Assembly (NCBI GenBank): GCA_002401765.2 | Contig: NVTY02000032.1 | Coordinates: 33,347 to 97,346, forward strand | Direction: 5' to 3' | From: Thiotrichaceae bacterium | GTDB taxonomy: Bacteria > Pseudomonadota > Gammaproteobacteria > SZUA-140 | DNA length: 64,000 nucleotides | In this document: positions 29,950 to 39,915 of the stretch, one piece after another | How positions within the stretch are numbered: the stretch's first letter is position 1 | Layout of the letters: each line of letters opens with the position of its first letter | Made by a program: the position numbers and the translations under genes | Notes under the pieces: generated by a model | Told to the model about the DNA's origin: nothing | Seen by the model: only the letters and a program-made list of their open reading frames with translations | The model's database searches: none

Positions 29950-30801
29950 TTAATGGTGATGGCCAGATGTTTCATCGATAATGCCGCTTGTTTCAAACGG
30001 TGCGGTTTCATTATTGGGCAGTAGTGCATGGCCGCCTTTAATGACAACATGTTCTTTTGCTGTGACACCGGATAAGAGCGTGACCATGCCATGGTGTGTT
30101 TGCCCGGTGGTGATTTTTCTTTGTTCAAAAAACTCACCACCTTTTAAAATATGGATGAAATTTTCATTATTATGTTGATATATCGCTGAAGCAGGCAGGG
30201 TGAGTTGGTGCTGCTTATTGATGGTGGGTATCTGGACGGCTAAACCCGCTTGCCATTGCGCCTCTTTTTCAAGATAGACCGCGTTCTCTGGAATAGTACG
30301 TACGGTACTATTTTTTGAACTAGCGTAATCTGGATAGACAGTAACCCTGCCGAGGTGGTATATGACGGCCATCGAGGGTGTCTCCAATCGAATGGATAGC
30401 TGGCGCTCACCGGCGTATTGTGGCAATGCTATTTCGATGTGAATGCCATCGCGTACTGCGCGTTTGCCGCTGAAGGTCTCATTAGGAAATCCACCGCCTG
30501 AAAGGGTGATGGTGATAAAACCACCAGGAATAGGGGTGTAGGTGGTGAGATCCGTGAGGTGTGCGAGGAAGACCGAGTCACGTTTAGCGACTAATATTTC
30601 GTATTGTAGAAAGAGTTCATAGTTGTCGTTGAAGTGGACGATATGTAATGAGCGATCGACATGCTCATCATCACCGCTATGATCATGCTCTATGTCATCG
30701 CCATGGTCATGTGCGCTAGATTCATGATTGTTATGGTCAGTGTTGCCACAGCCTGTTAGTGCTAGCAGCAGCAGAAGGGCGGTGATTAAGTGTATCTGCA
30801 T
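29950..30801 (-). CDS. His-rich lipoprotein related to metal-efflux adaptor proteins
   Basis: A signal peptide ends in the lipobox LTGC, followed by a His/Asp-rich segment (HNNHESSAHDHGDDIEHDHS) suited to binding Zn, Cu or Co. The C-terminal half (AGLAVQIPTINKQHQLTLPA and GGEFFEQRKITTGQTHHGMV) matches the beta-barrel and membrane-proximal part of CusB/CzcB-type adaptors. The alpha-helical hairpin that touches the outer-membrane channel is missing, and no CusA/CzcA pump or TolC gene is adjacent. It may work as a periplasmic metal chaperone or be a reduced adaptor. Confidence 0.65.
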   Translation of the reverse strand: MQIHLITALLLLLALTGCGNTDHNNHESSAHDHGDDIEHDHSGDDEHVDRSLHIVHFNDNYELFLQYEILVAKRDSVFLAHLTDLTTYTPIPGGFITITLSGGGFPNETFSGKRAVRDGIHIEIALPQYAGERQLSIRLETPSMAVIYHLGRVTVYPDYASSKNSTVRTIPENAVYLEKEAQWQAGLAVQIPTINKQHQLTLPASAIYQHNNENFIHILKGGEFFEQRKITTGQTHHGMVTLLSGVTAKEHVVIKGGHALLPNNETAPFETSGIIDETSGHHH

Positions 30802-31071
30802 GGTGTTTTACTTAGCGTTTGTGAGAGAAACCACCATATTATAGTGGCGGAGGTGTTGTTTCAATTGTGTCACTGTTGAGTACCTGCGGTTCGTCAAATG
30901 CATCCATTTTATGAGGATAAACCTGATGATTTGCTCTGTGATGGGCGCATGTGCTGTTAAACGTGGAAAAGTATAGGGCAGCACCTTGAACGCTGACAAC
31001 TTCGCCCATACATCGTATCATTCGAAGCCATTAAATTTAATGTCAATTTATACTGAAAACCGGAGTTTTGC

Positions 31072-31959
31072 ATGAAGCGTATATTTCTTTTCTTGATGAC
31101 TAACATAGCCATCATGTTGATCCTGAGCATTGCGCTGAGCCTGTTTGGCTTCGAGGGCTATATGGATGCGGAGGGAATCAACCTGGATATCCCTGCGCTG
31201 CTGGTTTTCTGCGCGGTATTTGGCATGGGTGGTTCGTTTATTTCTCTGGCGATCTCTAAATGGATGGCGAAGCGTTCTACCGGTGCAAAAGTGATTGATG
31301 AGCCTGCCAATGATACTGAGCGCTGGCTGGTATCAACCGTTCAGCGTCAGGCAGAGCAGGCGGGTATCGGCATGCCGGAAGTGGCGATATTTCCATCGCC
31401 ATCACCGAATGCCTTCGCCACGGGGATGAACCGTAACAAGGCACTTGTCGCCGTCAGCTCAGGACTGCTTGATAACATGAGTCGTGATGAAGTTGAAGCG
31501 GTGCTGGGTCATGAGATCGCACATGTTGCCAATGGTGACATGATTACGCTGGCGTTGATCCAGGGTGTATTGAACGCCTTTGTGATGTTCCTGTCGCGTG
31601 TGATTGGCCATTTTGTGGATCGAGTGATCCTAAAGAATAACCAGGGGCATGGTATTGGTTTTTACGTCACGATGTTTATCGCACAAATGGTGCTGGGTGT
31701 GCTCGCCTCCATCATTGTGATGTGGTTTAGCCGTAAACGGGAATTCCGAGCGGATGAGGGTGGCGCGACGCTTTCTGATCGTTCTAAAATGATCTCTGCT
31801 CTGGAAGCGTTACAGCGTTCCAGTGGCGCGGCAGAAGATCTACCCGATCAACTGGCGGCTTTTGGCTTCGCCGGTGGCATTGGTGGCGGCATTAAAAAAA
31901 TGTTTATGAGCCACCCACCACTTGAAGAGCGTATTGCGGCACTGAAAGCGAATCGGTAA
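31072..31959 (+). CDS. htpX: Membrane zinc metalloprotease HtpX
   Basis: The 295-residue protein has two N-terminal membrane helices (about 5-24 and 38-60), the M48 zinc motif HEIAH in [15 protein letters not shown], two further helices, and a downstream glutamate in [14 protein letters not shown] precedes the ATG. HtpX degrades misfolded inner-membrane proteins and is usually induced by envelope stress through Cpx. It is a single-gene unit ended by a clear terminator. Confidence 0.96.
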   Translation: MKRIFLFLMTNIAIMLILSIALSLFGFEGYMDAEGINLDIPALLVFCAVFGMGGSFISLAISKWMAKRSTGAKVIDEPANDTERWLVSTVQRQAEQAGIGMPEVAIFPSPSPNAFATGMNRNKALVAVSSGLLDNMSRDEVEAVLGHEIAHVANGDMITLALIQGVLNAFVMFLSRVIGHFVDRVILKNNQGHGIGFYVTMFIAQMVLGVLASIIVMWFSRKREFRADEGGATLSDRSKMISALEALQRSSGAAEDLPDQLAAFGFAGGIGGGIKKMFMSHPPLEERIAALKANR

Positions 31960-31983
31960 CTGTTTACTGTGATGGGTGCAACA

Positions 31984-32012
31984 GGGAGTCCCACTGAAGG
32001 GCTCCCTTTTTT
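31984..32012 (+). terminator. Rho-independent terminator after htpX
   Basis: GGGAGTCCC and GGGCTCCC (31984-31992 and 31999-32006) pair around a short loop and are followed by TTTTTT, 25 bases after the htpX stop. Confidence 0.85.
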
Positions 32013-32076
32013 ATGCTAGTGTCAGTACTATCGGTAGAGCGATGCAAATAGAGAATGGGCTCGTGATTGAGTGGTG

Positions 32077-32598
32077 CTACTCAGTTAGCAGCCTTTCGAC
32101 TACAGGTTGTAGTTTGGTCAGCCCCCACTGCTGACCTATTGCAATGCCCTCATCTACCGATGCACCCTCAAGCCAGACGGCTTTTAATGCCATTACCGCG
32201 CCGACCCGATTACTACTAGAGCAATGGAGTAATGCAGACTCATCGCCGATTTCACGCAATACCTTGTCGACTAGCATGATATTGGCACGCGTCAGGTCAT
32301 CACTACCGCTAATGGGTATGTTGTAATATGCCATGCCAGCCTCGGTTACAATAGCGGCTTCATTGAAATCGGGGGTTTCAGCTGGGGGGCGTAAATTAAT
32401 GACGTGTTTTATACCTGCCTTTGCGATGGTTGAAAACGCTGTTGCTTCTGGTTGCCCGGCGCCATAGCGGTTTGCTTGTGGCTGACTGATGTACTTTATT
32501 TCTTGTAGATCATGAGTGTTCTCACTGGCGTGGCTATTAAGCCCCACGCCCATCAATATCAATAAAGGCAGGATGATGCGAATGATGGTGGTTTTCAT
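32077..32598 (-). CDS. Exported protein-tyrosine-phosphatase-like (DUF442) protein
   Basis: Starting at the second Met (32598) gives a signal peptide (TTIIRIILPLLILMGVGLN, cut after SHA) and a mature domain of about 150 residues. ISQPQANRYGAGQPEATAF and the P-loop LLHCSSSNRVGAV, with HC-x4-R as in the DUF442/beta-lactamase-hydrolase-like phosphatases, define the family. It would act in the periplasm; the substrate is unknown. It stands alone, in the opposite direction to htpX. Confidence 0.75.
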   Translation of the reverse strand: MKTTIIRIILPLLILMGVGLNSHASENTHDLQEIKYISQPQANRYGAGQPEATAFSTIAKAGIKHVINLRPPAETPDFNEAAIVTEAGMAYYNIPISGSDDLTRANIMLVDKVLREIGDESALLHCSSSNRVGAVMALKAVWLEGASVDEGIAIGQQWGLTKLQPVVERLLTE

Positions 32599-32940
32599 AT
32601 AATGGTTCTCACTATGCATTGTGATGTTGCGTAAGGTGTAAGTATCAGGGCTTATCTATTTGATAGATGTTAATGCTAAATAGTGCGTATGGCGGGCACT
32701 ATTTTATCATTGAAGTGATAATGAACATTAGAGCAATCGCCCACCAGCATTTTGGAAGTATACGGCAGCCCCAACTACAGGGCAGCTCTATTAATGCATC
32801 AACGCAGCGCTTAAACCCCCAATCCGCTACATCAGCGCTGCCCATTTTGGCAATAGCCCGCTACGATGTGCCCCTTGGGTATTACCGGCTATTGACGCCT
32901 TGAGGTAACGCATTTGGCATTCAATCTGCCTCGCTCAGAA

Positions 32941-33003
32941 TTAATAGAGCGGCCCTACAGCAATACGAATTTCTCTGTCAATTCTACCAATGTTTTTTTT
33001 CAT
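32941..33003 (-). pseudogene. Relic of a DUF2892 (YgaP-TM-like) small membrane protein
   Basis: A 20-residue frame reads MKKNIGRIDREIRIAVGPLY and stops. The first 17 residues match the invariant N-terminus of DUF2892 proteins, and AGGAG sits at the right distance before the ATG, but the two membrane helices (about 40 more residues) are missing. It is either a truncated relic or, less likely, a micro-protein. Nothing else is supported in 32620-33152. Confidence 0.5.
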
Positions 33004-33152
33004 GATAAAGCTCCTGTTTTTATTGATGGGTTAATTCAAAGTGAAGATAGCCATCAGGTCACCATCTGTATGTGACTAAAGCCCCCTTCTATAATAAAAA
33101 AGTTGAGCGGGGCGAGAGCCACTAGGTAATGATCGGTACTGGCTCTGGTAGA

Positions 33153-34913
33153 TTAATTTTCTTCAGTGAAATCGTAGTCCATTGTACCGTCGGGGCGTTG
33201 TAAAAAATACCCTTGAATATAATCCATGTCACATGACCAGAGTGCGCTAAGTGTCGCCGCATCTTGCACAAACTCGGCGATGGTTTTCAGTTCTTTTTTA
33301 TGTGCGCTAGTCACTAGCAGCTTCACTTTTTGCTGGATCTTTGGCTCTGTGTTAATGCGTTGAATGAGGCTGCGGTCAATCTTGAGAAAGTCGAGCGGCA
33401 GTCGTTCCAGGCGTTTAAGGGATGCCTCGTTATCGCCAAAGTGATCGAGCGTGCAGCGGCAGCGCAGGATCTTTAATTGCTGCATAAACTGGGCGACCAG
33501 TGCGGGGGCTTTAAGGTCAGAGCGTTCGCTGATTTCAAATACGAGTGCATCACCGGGCATTTTGTTTTCACGTAACTGCTCGCTGAGCCAGGTGTGAAAG
33601 CCACCATCACTCAGCGTGGCATGGTCGAGCTTAACAAAAAAACTGGTGCCCTTGCCATTACGTCGACGCTTGCTCAGTTCAATCAATGCATTGTGTGTCA
33701 CCCAGCGGTCGATGGTAGGCATGAGTCCCGCTTGTGCTGCTATTGGCATGAATTCAGCAGGCAGTATCTCTTCGTGATTTTCATCTAACATACGCAATAG
33801 CAACTCGTAATTTTCGGCAGTGTTAGATTTCAGGCTGACGATGGGTTGGTAGAGTAGTTTAAAACGGTTTGCTTTAAGTGCCGCTCGAATTTGTTTTTCC
33901 ATCTGTTGTTCAATGGCAAGGCCATACTGCTCATCATGCTGTGGCTTGAACAGGTGAGATTGATTGCCGCCTGTGGCAGATGCTGCTTTGGATGCCATCA
34001 GTGCCTTGATGATGAGTTGTGGGGCGGTGAGGGTGTCATTGTCGGTAAGCGAAATACCGATGCTGCAGGTTACTTTGGGGGTCTTAGCACCGGCAACATC
34101 GATAGTATATTCAGCAATTTTTTTACAGGTGGCGTTGGCGGTAGACTCTATTTTTTTGAGGGTGGTTTGCTGAATTAAGACTGCAAAGCGATGGTCATCA
34201 AAGCGAGCGATTGGATAGTTGGCAGGGATGTAGTTACGCACGCAGTTGGCTATTTCCGCGATGATGGTATCAGCAGCGGCTAGGCTTATTTGCTGGCGAA
34301 TGGTATCAATTTTATCCAGGCTGATCATGAGTACGCCGTGTTGTGTATTGCAATTTGGTGGCATTTTTTTGAATATTTTTTCTGAGCCAGCAGTGAAAAA
34401 TTGCTGTGTATAGAGATTAGTCAGCAGGTCTTTTTTGTGACCATCAGGGCTGATCAATGGTGTGTTGAGAGATGCTTTGTCGATTTGTAGTTTAGTCAGT
34501 TGGCGGTGATGTGCTAATTCTTTGATTTCCCGCCGCAAGGTTAGCTGGAAGTGCTCGTGGTGTTGTAGCGATATCGTGCTAGATGCGCCATCGCGCAGGC
34601 CCCGTAGCGCAATATCACCGGCAAGTTCATTGACGAGTATCAAAGGGGTGGCATCGATTGCTTGTTCTGCCATCAATGCCAGTACCTGTGTGGTGTCGAG
34701 TGTTTCCAGTGGTGGGCAGATGAGGACTAAATCCCAACTCTCGCTGAAAGCGTCTATCAATGTTGTCTGGGTGGTTGCCCTTTCAAGGCTAAAGGCTGTG
34801 TCAATGCCTCGAAGCAGTGGTTTGCACTGTATGGTGGTCTCATCTGAGCCGCCGATTAAAAGCAGTTTTAATGGTAGCGTAGCGCTATTTGTTGCTGGAT
34901 CGCTATTGCTCAT
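33153..34913 (-). CDS. Receiver-like / degenerate GGDEF / degenerate EAL protein (FimX-like)
   Basis: The 586-residue protein has an N-terminal receiver-like domain (about 10-130), a GGDEF domain in which the signature is RFDDHRF instead of GGEEF, and an EAL domain (about 340-580). In the EAL domain ELL replaces EAL, FVKL lacks the metal-binding Asn, and DHFG replaces DDFG, while LKIDRSLI is kept. Both catalytic activities should therefore be lost. The architecture matches c-di-GMP receptors such as FimX, which control type IV pili. It is likely a c-di-GMP sensor. Confidence 0.85.
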   Translation of the reverse strand: MSNSDPATNSATLPLKLLLIGGSDETTIQCKPLLRGIDTAFSLERATTQTTLIDAFSESWDLVLICPPLETLDTTQVLALMAEQAIDATPLILVNELAGDIALRGLRDGASSTISLQHHEHFQLTLRREIKELAHHRQLTKLQIDKASLNTPLISPDGHKKDLLTNLYTQQFFTAGSEKIFKKMPPNCNTQHGVLMISLDKIDTIRQQISLAAADTIIAEIANCVRNYIPANYPIARFDDHRFAVLIQQTTLKKIESTANATCKKIAEYTIDVAGAKTPKVTCSIGISLTDNDTLTAPQLIIKALMASKAASATGGNQSHLFKPQHDEQYGLAIEQQMEKQIRAALKANRFKLLYQPIVSLKSNTAENYELLLRMLDENHEEILPAEFMPIAAQAGLMPTIDRWVTHNALIELSKRRRNGKGTSFFVKLDHATLSDGGFHTWLSEQLRENKMPGDALVFEISERSDLKAPALVAQFMQQLKILRCRCTLDHFGDNEASLKRLERLPLDFLKIDRSLIQRINTEPKIQQKVKLLVTSAHKKELKTIAEFVQDAATLSALWSCDMDYIQGYFLQRPDGTMDYDFTEEN

Positions 34914-34943
34914 TACTTATCCTTGTTAATGAGGCCAAAGGTT

Positions 34944-36014
34944 TTAAATAGTATCGTTTATATTTTCATTTTCTTTATGGGAGGGGGTGATGGTAATCAA
35001 TGTCTTTCCCTGGGCACCGGCTTCTTCATGGGCGAGACGCGGCACGAGATATCCTGGTAATTTTGCGTGTATGCCATTCAATAGCTTAACGGCCTGTGTG
35101 ATTGGAACATCAAAATGGGCGGTACCCTGTGCTTTGTCGAGCAGGTGCAAGTAGTACGGTAGTACGCCACTGGCAAATAGCGCTTCGCTGAGTGCGATCA
35201 GTGCTTCGTGATTATCGTTGATACCGCGCAGCAGCACGCTTTGGTTTAACAGGGTAATGTTGGGGATGGCTTGCAGTCTTTTGAGTGCTGTGTGCAATTC
35301 GTTGTTGATTTCGTTGGCATGATTGGCGTGGATAACAATGACGGGGGTCAGTCTACAGTTAGCAATCATGGCGATGAGTGCATCCGTGATGCGCGACGGG
35401 ATCACAACCGGTAGGCGGGTGTGGATGCGCAGGCGAGTGAGATGTGGAATTTGGGTCAGTTGTTCGAGCAGTGTGGCGAGGCGTTGGTCGCTGAGCGCAA
35501 GAGGGTCGCCACCACTGAGGATCACTTCATTGATGGATTTGTCCTGATTTAGGTGGCTAAGCGCTGCATCCCATTCATTGGCCGCGGCATTCTGTTGGTG
35601 ATAGGGGAAGTGACGCCTGAAACAGTAGCGACAATGGATGGCGCATGCGCCAGTGGTGATCATCAATGCGCGACCATGGTATTTGTGTAGCAGCCCAGGG
35701 GCCTCGCTGGCGGCAAGGTCGCCGACTGGATCACTGAGGTATCCACGGGTGAAATTGTTTTCTTCATCGAGTGGCAGCACCTGGCGTAGCAGCGGGTCGT
35801 TAGGGTCTCCCTTTTTCATTCTTGAGACAAAACTGTGTGGCACCCGCAATGGAAATTTGTCGCCGCCGTTGAAGATTGGGGGCAGTTGCTCGGTACTTAA
35901 CTCGAGTGCAGCGAGTAATGTCTCGGGGCTGCGGATAGCATTCGCGAGTGCTTGTTGCCACGGTTGAGCTGAATGGGAGTGGTTTTGTGCTGAAATGGTG
36001 AATATTGGGTTCAT
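34944..36014 (-). CDS. epmB: EF-P lysine 2,3-aminomutase-like protein EpmB
   Basis: The 356-residue radical-SAM enzyme has the 4Fe-4S motif CAIHCRYC (Cys-x3-Cys-x2-Cys) and ILSGGDPLALSDQRL, typical of the KamA/EpmB family. EpmB converts (S)-alpha-lysine to (R)-beta-lysine, which EpmA attaches to EF-P. It is divergent from efp and epmA, which follow immediately on the other strand, and this context fixes the choice of EpmB over a catabolic lysine aminomutase. Confidence 0.95.
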   Translation of the reverse strand: MNPIFTISAQNHSHSAQPWQQALANAIRSPETLLAALELSTEQLPPIFNGGDKFPLRVPHSFVSRMKKGDPNDPLLRQVLPLDEENNFTRGYLSDPVGDLAASEAPGLLHKYHGRALMITTGACAIHCRYCFRRHFPYHQQNAAANEWDAALSHLNQDKSINEVILSGGDPLALSDQRLATLLEQLTQIPHLTRLRIHTRLPVVIPSRITDALIAMIANCRLTPVIVIHANHANEINNELHTALKRLQAIPNITLLNQSVLLRGINDNHEALIALSEALFASGVLPYYLHLLDKAQGTAHFDVPITQAVKLLNGIHAKLPGYLVPRLAHEEAGAQGKTLITITPSHKENENINDTI

Positions 36015-36103
36015 TTTATAAGTTTAGAGCAGTTACGTTTTATTGGTAAAGGATTGTTGTATACAATAGTGCGCTAATGTTTATTTAAGAGACTGGATTT
36101 AAT

Positions 36104-36673
36104 ATGGCGACATATAGCACCAATGAGTTCAGGGGAGGCCTGAAATTGATGATCGATGGCGATCCCTGTTCGATTATCGAAAACGAATTTGTTAAGCCGG
36201 GTAAGGGGCAAGCCTTTTGCCGTGTTAAACTGCGCAATTTGAAGAGTGGTAAGGTCTATGAGCGTACCTATAAGTCGGGTGAGTCTGTAGAGGCGGCTGA
36301 CGTGATGGACACCGAAATGCAATTTCTCTATTCTGATGGCGAGCAGTGGCATTTTATGGAGCCAACGAGTTTTGAGCAGCACGCGGTGAGCGAAACGGCA
36401 ATGGCTGATACCGTCAAGTGGCTTAAGGGGCAAGAAGAGTGTCTGGTGACCTTATGGGATGGTGTGCCACTTTCTGTGTCCGCTCCCAATTTCGTTGAGC
36501 TGGCGGTCAGTGATACTGATCCCGGGGTACGTGGTGACACCTCCGGTGGGGGCGGTAAGCCTGCAACGCTTGAAACGGGGGCGGTAGTTCGTGTGCCGCT
36601 GTTTGTGAATATCGAAGATGTATTGAAGGTGGATACCCGCACTGGAGAGTACGTCTCCCGCGTCAAAAAATAA
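36104..36673 (+). CDS. efp: Elongation factor P
   Basis: This 189-residue translation factor rescues ribosomes stalled at polyproline. Residues 31-36, KPGKGQ, include Lys34, the beta-lysylation site, and the OB domains end in [19 protein letters not shown]. It overlaps epmA in a TAATG junction and shares the divergent promoter region with epmB. All three parts of the modification system are therefore together. Confidence 0.97.
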   Translation: MATYSTNEFRGGLKLMIDGDPCSIIENEFVKPGKGQAFCRVKLRNLKSGKVYERTYKSGESVEAADVMDTEMQFLYSDGEQWHFMEPTSFEQHAVSETAMADTVKWLKGQEECLVTLWDGVPLSVSAPNFVELAVSDTDPGVRGDTSGGGGKPATLETGAVVRVPLFVNIEDVLKVDTRTGEYVSRVKK

Positions 36674-37653
36674 TGCGGTGTGATGATTGGCGGCCAACAG
36701 CCCCGATCGACAATATTCGTTTGCGCGCAGCACTGCTGGCGAAGACTCGGCAGTTTTTTGCTGCGCGCGATGTGCTAGAAGTTGAAACACCGCTACTCTC
36801 GGTGGCAACGGTCAGTGACCCTCATCTGCAAAGTTTTGTGACTCGTTATAGCGGCCCAGCACTGCCCGCTGATACCCCACTTTATCTGCAAACCTCACCA
36901 GAGGCGGCAATGAAGCGCCTTTTGGCATCAGGTAGTGGGTCGATTTACCAAATCTGCAAGGCCTTTCGCGATGGTGAGTGTGGTGCGCGCCATAATCCAG
37001 AATTCACCCTGTTGGAGTGGTACCGCGTTGGCTTTGATCACTTTACGTTAATGGCGGAGGTCGAGGCGCTGGTTAAAGCGTTGCTTGACCTGGATTGTGA
37101 ATTTGAGCGGATGAGTTACCAGGCAATCTTTGCGCATTATCTGGGGCTGGACCCTCACCGTGCTTCGCTTGATGATTTGATACGCTGTGCGAAGGACCGC
37201 GGGATTTCTACTGGTCTCAAGGACATCGAGATGCGGCGTGATGACTGGCTTAATCTATTAATGAGCCACTTAATAGAGCCGCACCTTGGCCAGACTGTCC
37301 CCCTCTTTATTTATGATTACCCCGCCTCACAAGCGGCACTGGCAAAAGTAAGGCCTGGAGAAGTGGCGCTAGCAGAGCGTTTTGAGCTCTATATCACAGG
37401 CATTGAACTTGCGAATGGTTATCATGAACTGTGTGACGACGATGAGTTTTTGCGGCGCTTTGAGCAAGATACTCTACCGCGAAAGAACGACGGGCATCTT
37501 GCTCCGGGTGTTAATCACCGGTTGAGCGCCGCACTTGAGGCGGGATTGCCTGAATCCGCGGGGGTTGCGCTTGGTTTTGACCGTTTGTTAATGTTGGCCG
37601 CTGGGTGTGATTCAATTAGTGAAGTGGTGATTTTTACAGTTGCCAATGCATAG
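36673..37653 (+). CDS. epmA: EF-P lysine lysyltransferase EpmA (GenX)
   Basis: The 326-residue protein is a truncated class II lysyl-tRNA-synthetase-like enzyme without an anticodon domain. Class II motifs are visible: FRDGECGARHNPEFTLLEWY (motif 2) and GVALGFDRLLML (motif 3). It adenylates (R)-beta-lysine and transfers it to Lys34 of EF-P. Translation is coupled to efp. Confidence 0.95.
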   Translation: MRCDDWRPTAPIDNIRLRAALLAKTRQFFAARDVLEVETPLLSVATVSDPHLQSFVTRYSGPALPADTPLYLQTSPEAAMKRLLASGSGSIYQICKAFRDGECGARHNPEFTLLEWYRVGFDHFTLMAEVEALVKALLDLDCEFERMSYQAIFAHYLGLDPHRASLDDLIRCAKDRGISTGLKDIEMRRDDWLNLLMSHLIEPHLGQTVPLFIYDYPASQAALAKVRPGEVALAERFELYITGIELANGYHELCDDDEFLRRFEQDTLPRKNDGHLAPGVNHRLSAALEAGLPESAGVALGFDRLLMLAAGCDSISEVVIFTVANA

Positions 37654-37879
37654 CGGGCTGGATTATAACTATGTACTTGGTTTTGTTGTCAGTTTTTTTT
37701 ACAGGCACCTTGTAATATAGTGCTATTGGGTGTTGTATTTAAAGTGAAAAAGCTGTTAACTGGTTGTTATATATGGTTAGCTTGAGCGTGGCGTCATTAA
37801 TGGCGTGGATTTTGCTTTGTATTTCTTTGGTGCGCTGGTGTTTTTATGACACATATAATTTAAAAACTGGGGGAGTGGA

Positions 37880-38242
37880 ATGGAACAAAGATGGAGCCCG
37901 CGAACGCGAGCCGACTTAGATGTCGATCTTTCCTTTCATGGGGAAATAGTCTCTGGATGTAAAGTGAGAGATATTGGTATGGGTGGCTTGTTTATCGAAA
38001 TCGAAAAAGCATTCCCGCGAGACACGGTGCTTGAGTTGAAGTTTAAGATTCGAGCGGCGGGTTGGGATACAAAACACCGAATTCGCGCCACCGTTGCACG
38101 TGCATGTGATGGTGGTCTTGGGATGATGTTTTGTGACTTCGATGCTGGAACATTTCGCTCGCTACAGGAAGTGCTGCATTATGTGCAGGGCCACATACCC
38201 GCTAGTGTCGAGAGAAGTCATTCAGTTACGCACACTCACTAG
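37880..38242 (+). CDS. PilZ domain protein
   Basis: The 120-residue single-domain protein has an Arg-rich N-terminus (RWSPRTRADLDVDL) and DIGMGGLFIEIE, corresponding to the RxxxR and D/NxSxxG c-di-GMP-binding motifs (here with Gly at the Ser position). GGGGGAG precedes the ATG. It probably transmits c-di-GMP to motility or surface functions and could be linked to the FimX-like protein upstream. Confidence 0.85.
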   Translation: MEQRWSPRTRADLDVDLSFHGEIVSGCKVRDIGMGGLFIEIEKAFPRDTVLELKFKIRAAGWDTKHRIRATVARACDGGLGMMFCDFDAGTFRSLQEVLHYVQGHIPASVERSHSVTHTH

Positions 38243-38248
38243 CAAGCG

Positions 38249-39121
38249 CTAGCGAGTGGAGGCAAGATGTTGCCCCATCTGGACGGGGCACTCTGCTGAA
38301 ATTGCCTCGTTCCATTTAACTCGATTATGAGCGTATAGCAGCACGACGGTAGAGCCCATATTAAAACGCCCCATCTCTTCCCCATGCGAGAGTTCAATCG
38401 CTTTTTCGGTGGCATGATCTCGATAGTCCCATTTCTTTATTTCCCAGTTCACTTTGTCTGGAATATTACCTGCCCAGACGGTTTCCATGCCTGCCACATT
38501 GAGTGCTCCGACCATAATCATCGCCATTGGGCCTGCTTCTGTTTCAAATAGATTGAGCAGGCGTTCGTTGCGCGCAAATAGGCGCGGGACATGTTCGCTG
38601 GCGAATTTACTGACGCTAAAGAGGCGCCCGGGGATATACACCATCTCCTGTAGCTTTCCCTGAAGAGGCATGTGGATGCGGTGATAATCTTTTGGTGACA
38701 GGTAAATCGTGGCAAAAGAGCCGTTTTTGAAGAGTGCAGCCATCTCTTTCGAACCGCCGAGCAGCTCTTCAAGCGAATAGTCGTGGCCTTTGGCCTGAAA
38801 GATGCGGCCCTCACTGGTGATCTCACCCAGTTGGCTAATGGCGCCATCCACCGGGCAGGCAACCTCACCGGGTGCGCAGCTGAGCGGGCGGGCATCGGGT
38901 TTGAGTGGGCGAGTAAAGAAGCTATTAAAATCAGGATAGGCACTCGGGTTTTCTTCCTGCGCGATGCTCATGTCTACGTTGAAGGCGCGAATAAAAAGCT
39001 TGATAGCGCTGTTCTTAAAGGGTGCAAAGCGAATGCGAGTGATGCCGCGGATGCACCCGGTCAGAAAGTGATGTGGCAAGATATATTGCAATAGGATTGA
39101 GATGTGATTTAAATAGCGCAC
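38249..39121 (-). CDS. psd: Phosphatidylserine decarboxylase proenzyme
   Basis: Starting at the GTG at 39121 (VRYLNHISILLQYILPHHFL) gives 290 residues, the usual length; the longer frame upstream has no family resemblance. KDYHRIHMPLQGKL, and near the C-terminus FNMGSTVVLLY with the Gly-Ser self-cleavage site that generates the pyruvoyl group, identify the enzyme. It makes phosphatidylethanolamine at the inner membrane. Confidence 0.95.
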   Translation of the reverse strand: MRYLNHISILLQYILPHHFLTGCIRGITRIRFAPFKNSAIKLFIRAFNVDMSIAQEENPSAYPDFNSFFTRPLKPDARPLSCAPGEVACPVDGAISQLGEITSEGRIFQAKGHDYSLEELLGGSKEMAALFKNGSFATIYLSPKDYHRIHMPLQGKLQEMVYIPGRLFSVSKFASEHVPRLFARNERLLNLFETEAGPMAMIMVGALNVAGMETVWAGNIPDKVNWEIKKWDYRDHATEKAIELSHGEEMGRFNMGSTVVLLYAHNRVKWNEAISAECPVQMGQHLASTR

Positions 39122-39249
39122 GATTATTCTTCTTTTTGTTTTTAATGACAGATTGAAGGTGAAGTGGAGAGGTCGGCGTAAGGATACGCGATGCCAAAAG
39201 CGGCAGGCAAGCATTTTACTGTGATGGTGCATTTAAAGGGGGTGGTGAG

Positions 39250-39747
39250 TTGAATGATGAGATAGTGCCGGTAGTTGCGCAAATCGCGGATGAATTGTTA
39301 ACACGTCAATGGATGCTGGTGGTGGCTGAGTCCTGTACGGGCGGCGGGGTGGCGCAGGCCTTAACATCGTTGCCGGGAAGCGCTAACTGGTTTGAGCGCG
39401 GTTTTGTGACGTATAGTAATCTTTCCAAAAAAGAAATGCTGGGTGTCGATGGTGACCTTATTTCTCAGCACGGTGCGGTTTCATTAGCGGTGGTCGCGGC
39501 GATGGCGCAGGGTGCGTTGGTTCATAGCGTGGCCAATATCTCCTTGGCAATTAGTGGTATCGCGGGGCCGGGTGGGGGGGCATTGGACAAACCTGTTGGC
39601 ACGATATGCTTTTCATGGGCTCTAAATAGCATTAATTATTCTTCCGAGTTGATTGTTTTTAAAGGAAATCGTAACTCTATTCGTCAGCAGGCAGTGCTAT
39701 ATGGATTGCGCGGAATGTTGTCTGTTTTAGAAGAAATTGAAGCGTAA
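39250..39747 (+). CDS. pncC: CinA-family nicotinamide-nucleotide amidase (PncC)
   Basis: The 165-residue protein contains VVAESCTGGGVAQALTSLPG, GFVTYSNLSKKEMLGV and ISGIAGPGGGALDKPVGTIC, the three conserved blocks of the CinA C-terminal amidase. It removes ammonia from nicotinamide mononucleotide made by DNA ligase and other reactions. The start appears to be TTG at 39250. It lies upstream of recA, as in many gammaproteobacteria. Confidence 0.92.
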   Translation: MNDEIVPVVAQIADELLTRQWMLVVAESCTGGGVAQALTSLPGSANWFERGFVTYSNLSKKEMLGVDGDLISQHGAVSLAVVAAMAQGALVHSVANISLAISGIAGPGGGALDKPVGTICFSWALNSINYSSELIVFKGNRNSIRQQAVLYGLRGMLSVLEEIEA

Positions 39748-39915
39748 AGAGATCGTCAGGGCTCGCTAGTTTTTGGTGGTCAAACAGGGCTGCTTTTATT
39801 TTTTGGCGTTATAACATGCGCAAAAACAGCGCTAGGACGGGGCTGGTATCTATGTGATAATTTGCGCCAATATTCACTGATGGCTGGGTTGAAGATCAGT
39901 GAAGTAACTAAGTTA

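Noticed and set aside
30808..31021. Two short minus-strand ORFs before htpX
   Set aside because: Composition is not protein-like and neither has a credible start; the region more likely holds promoters.
32667..32903. 78-codon plus-strand ORF
   Set aside because: No family resemblance, no ribosome site, and low-complexity composition; treated as chance.
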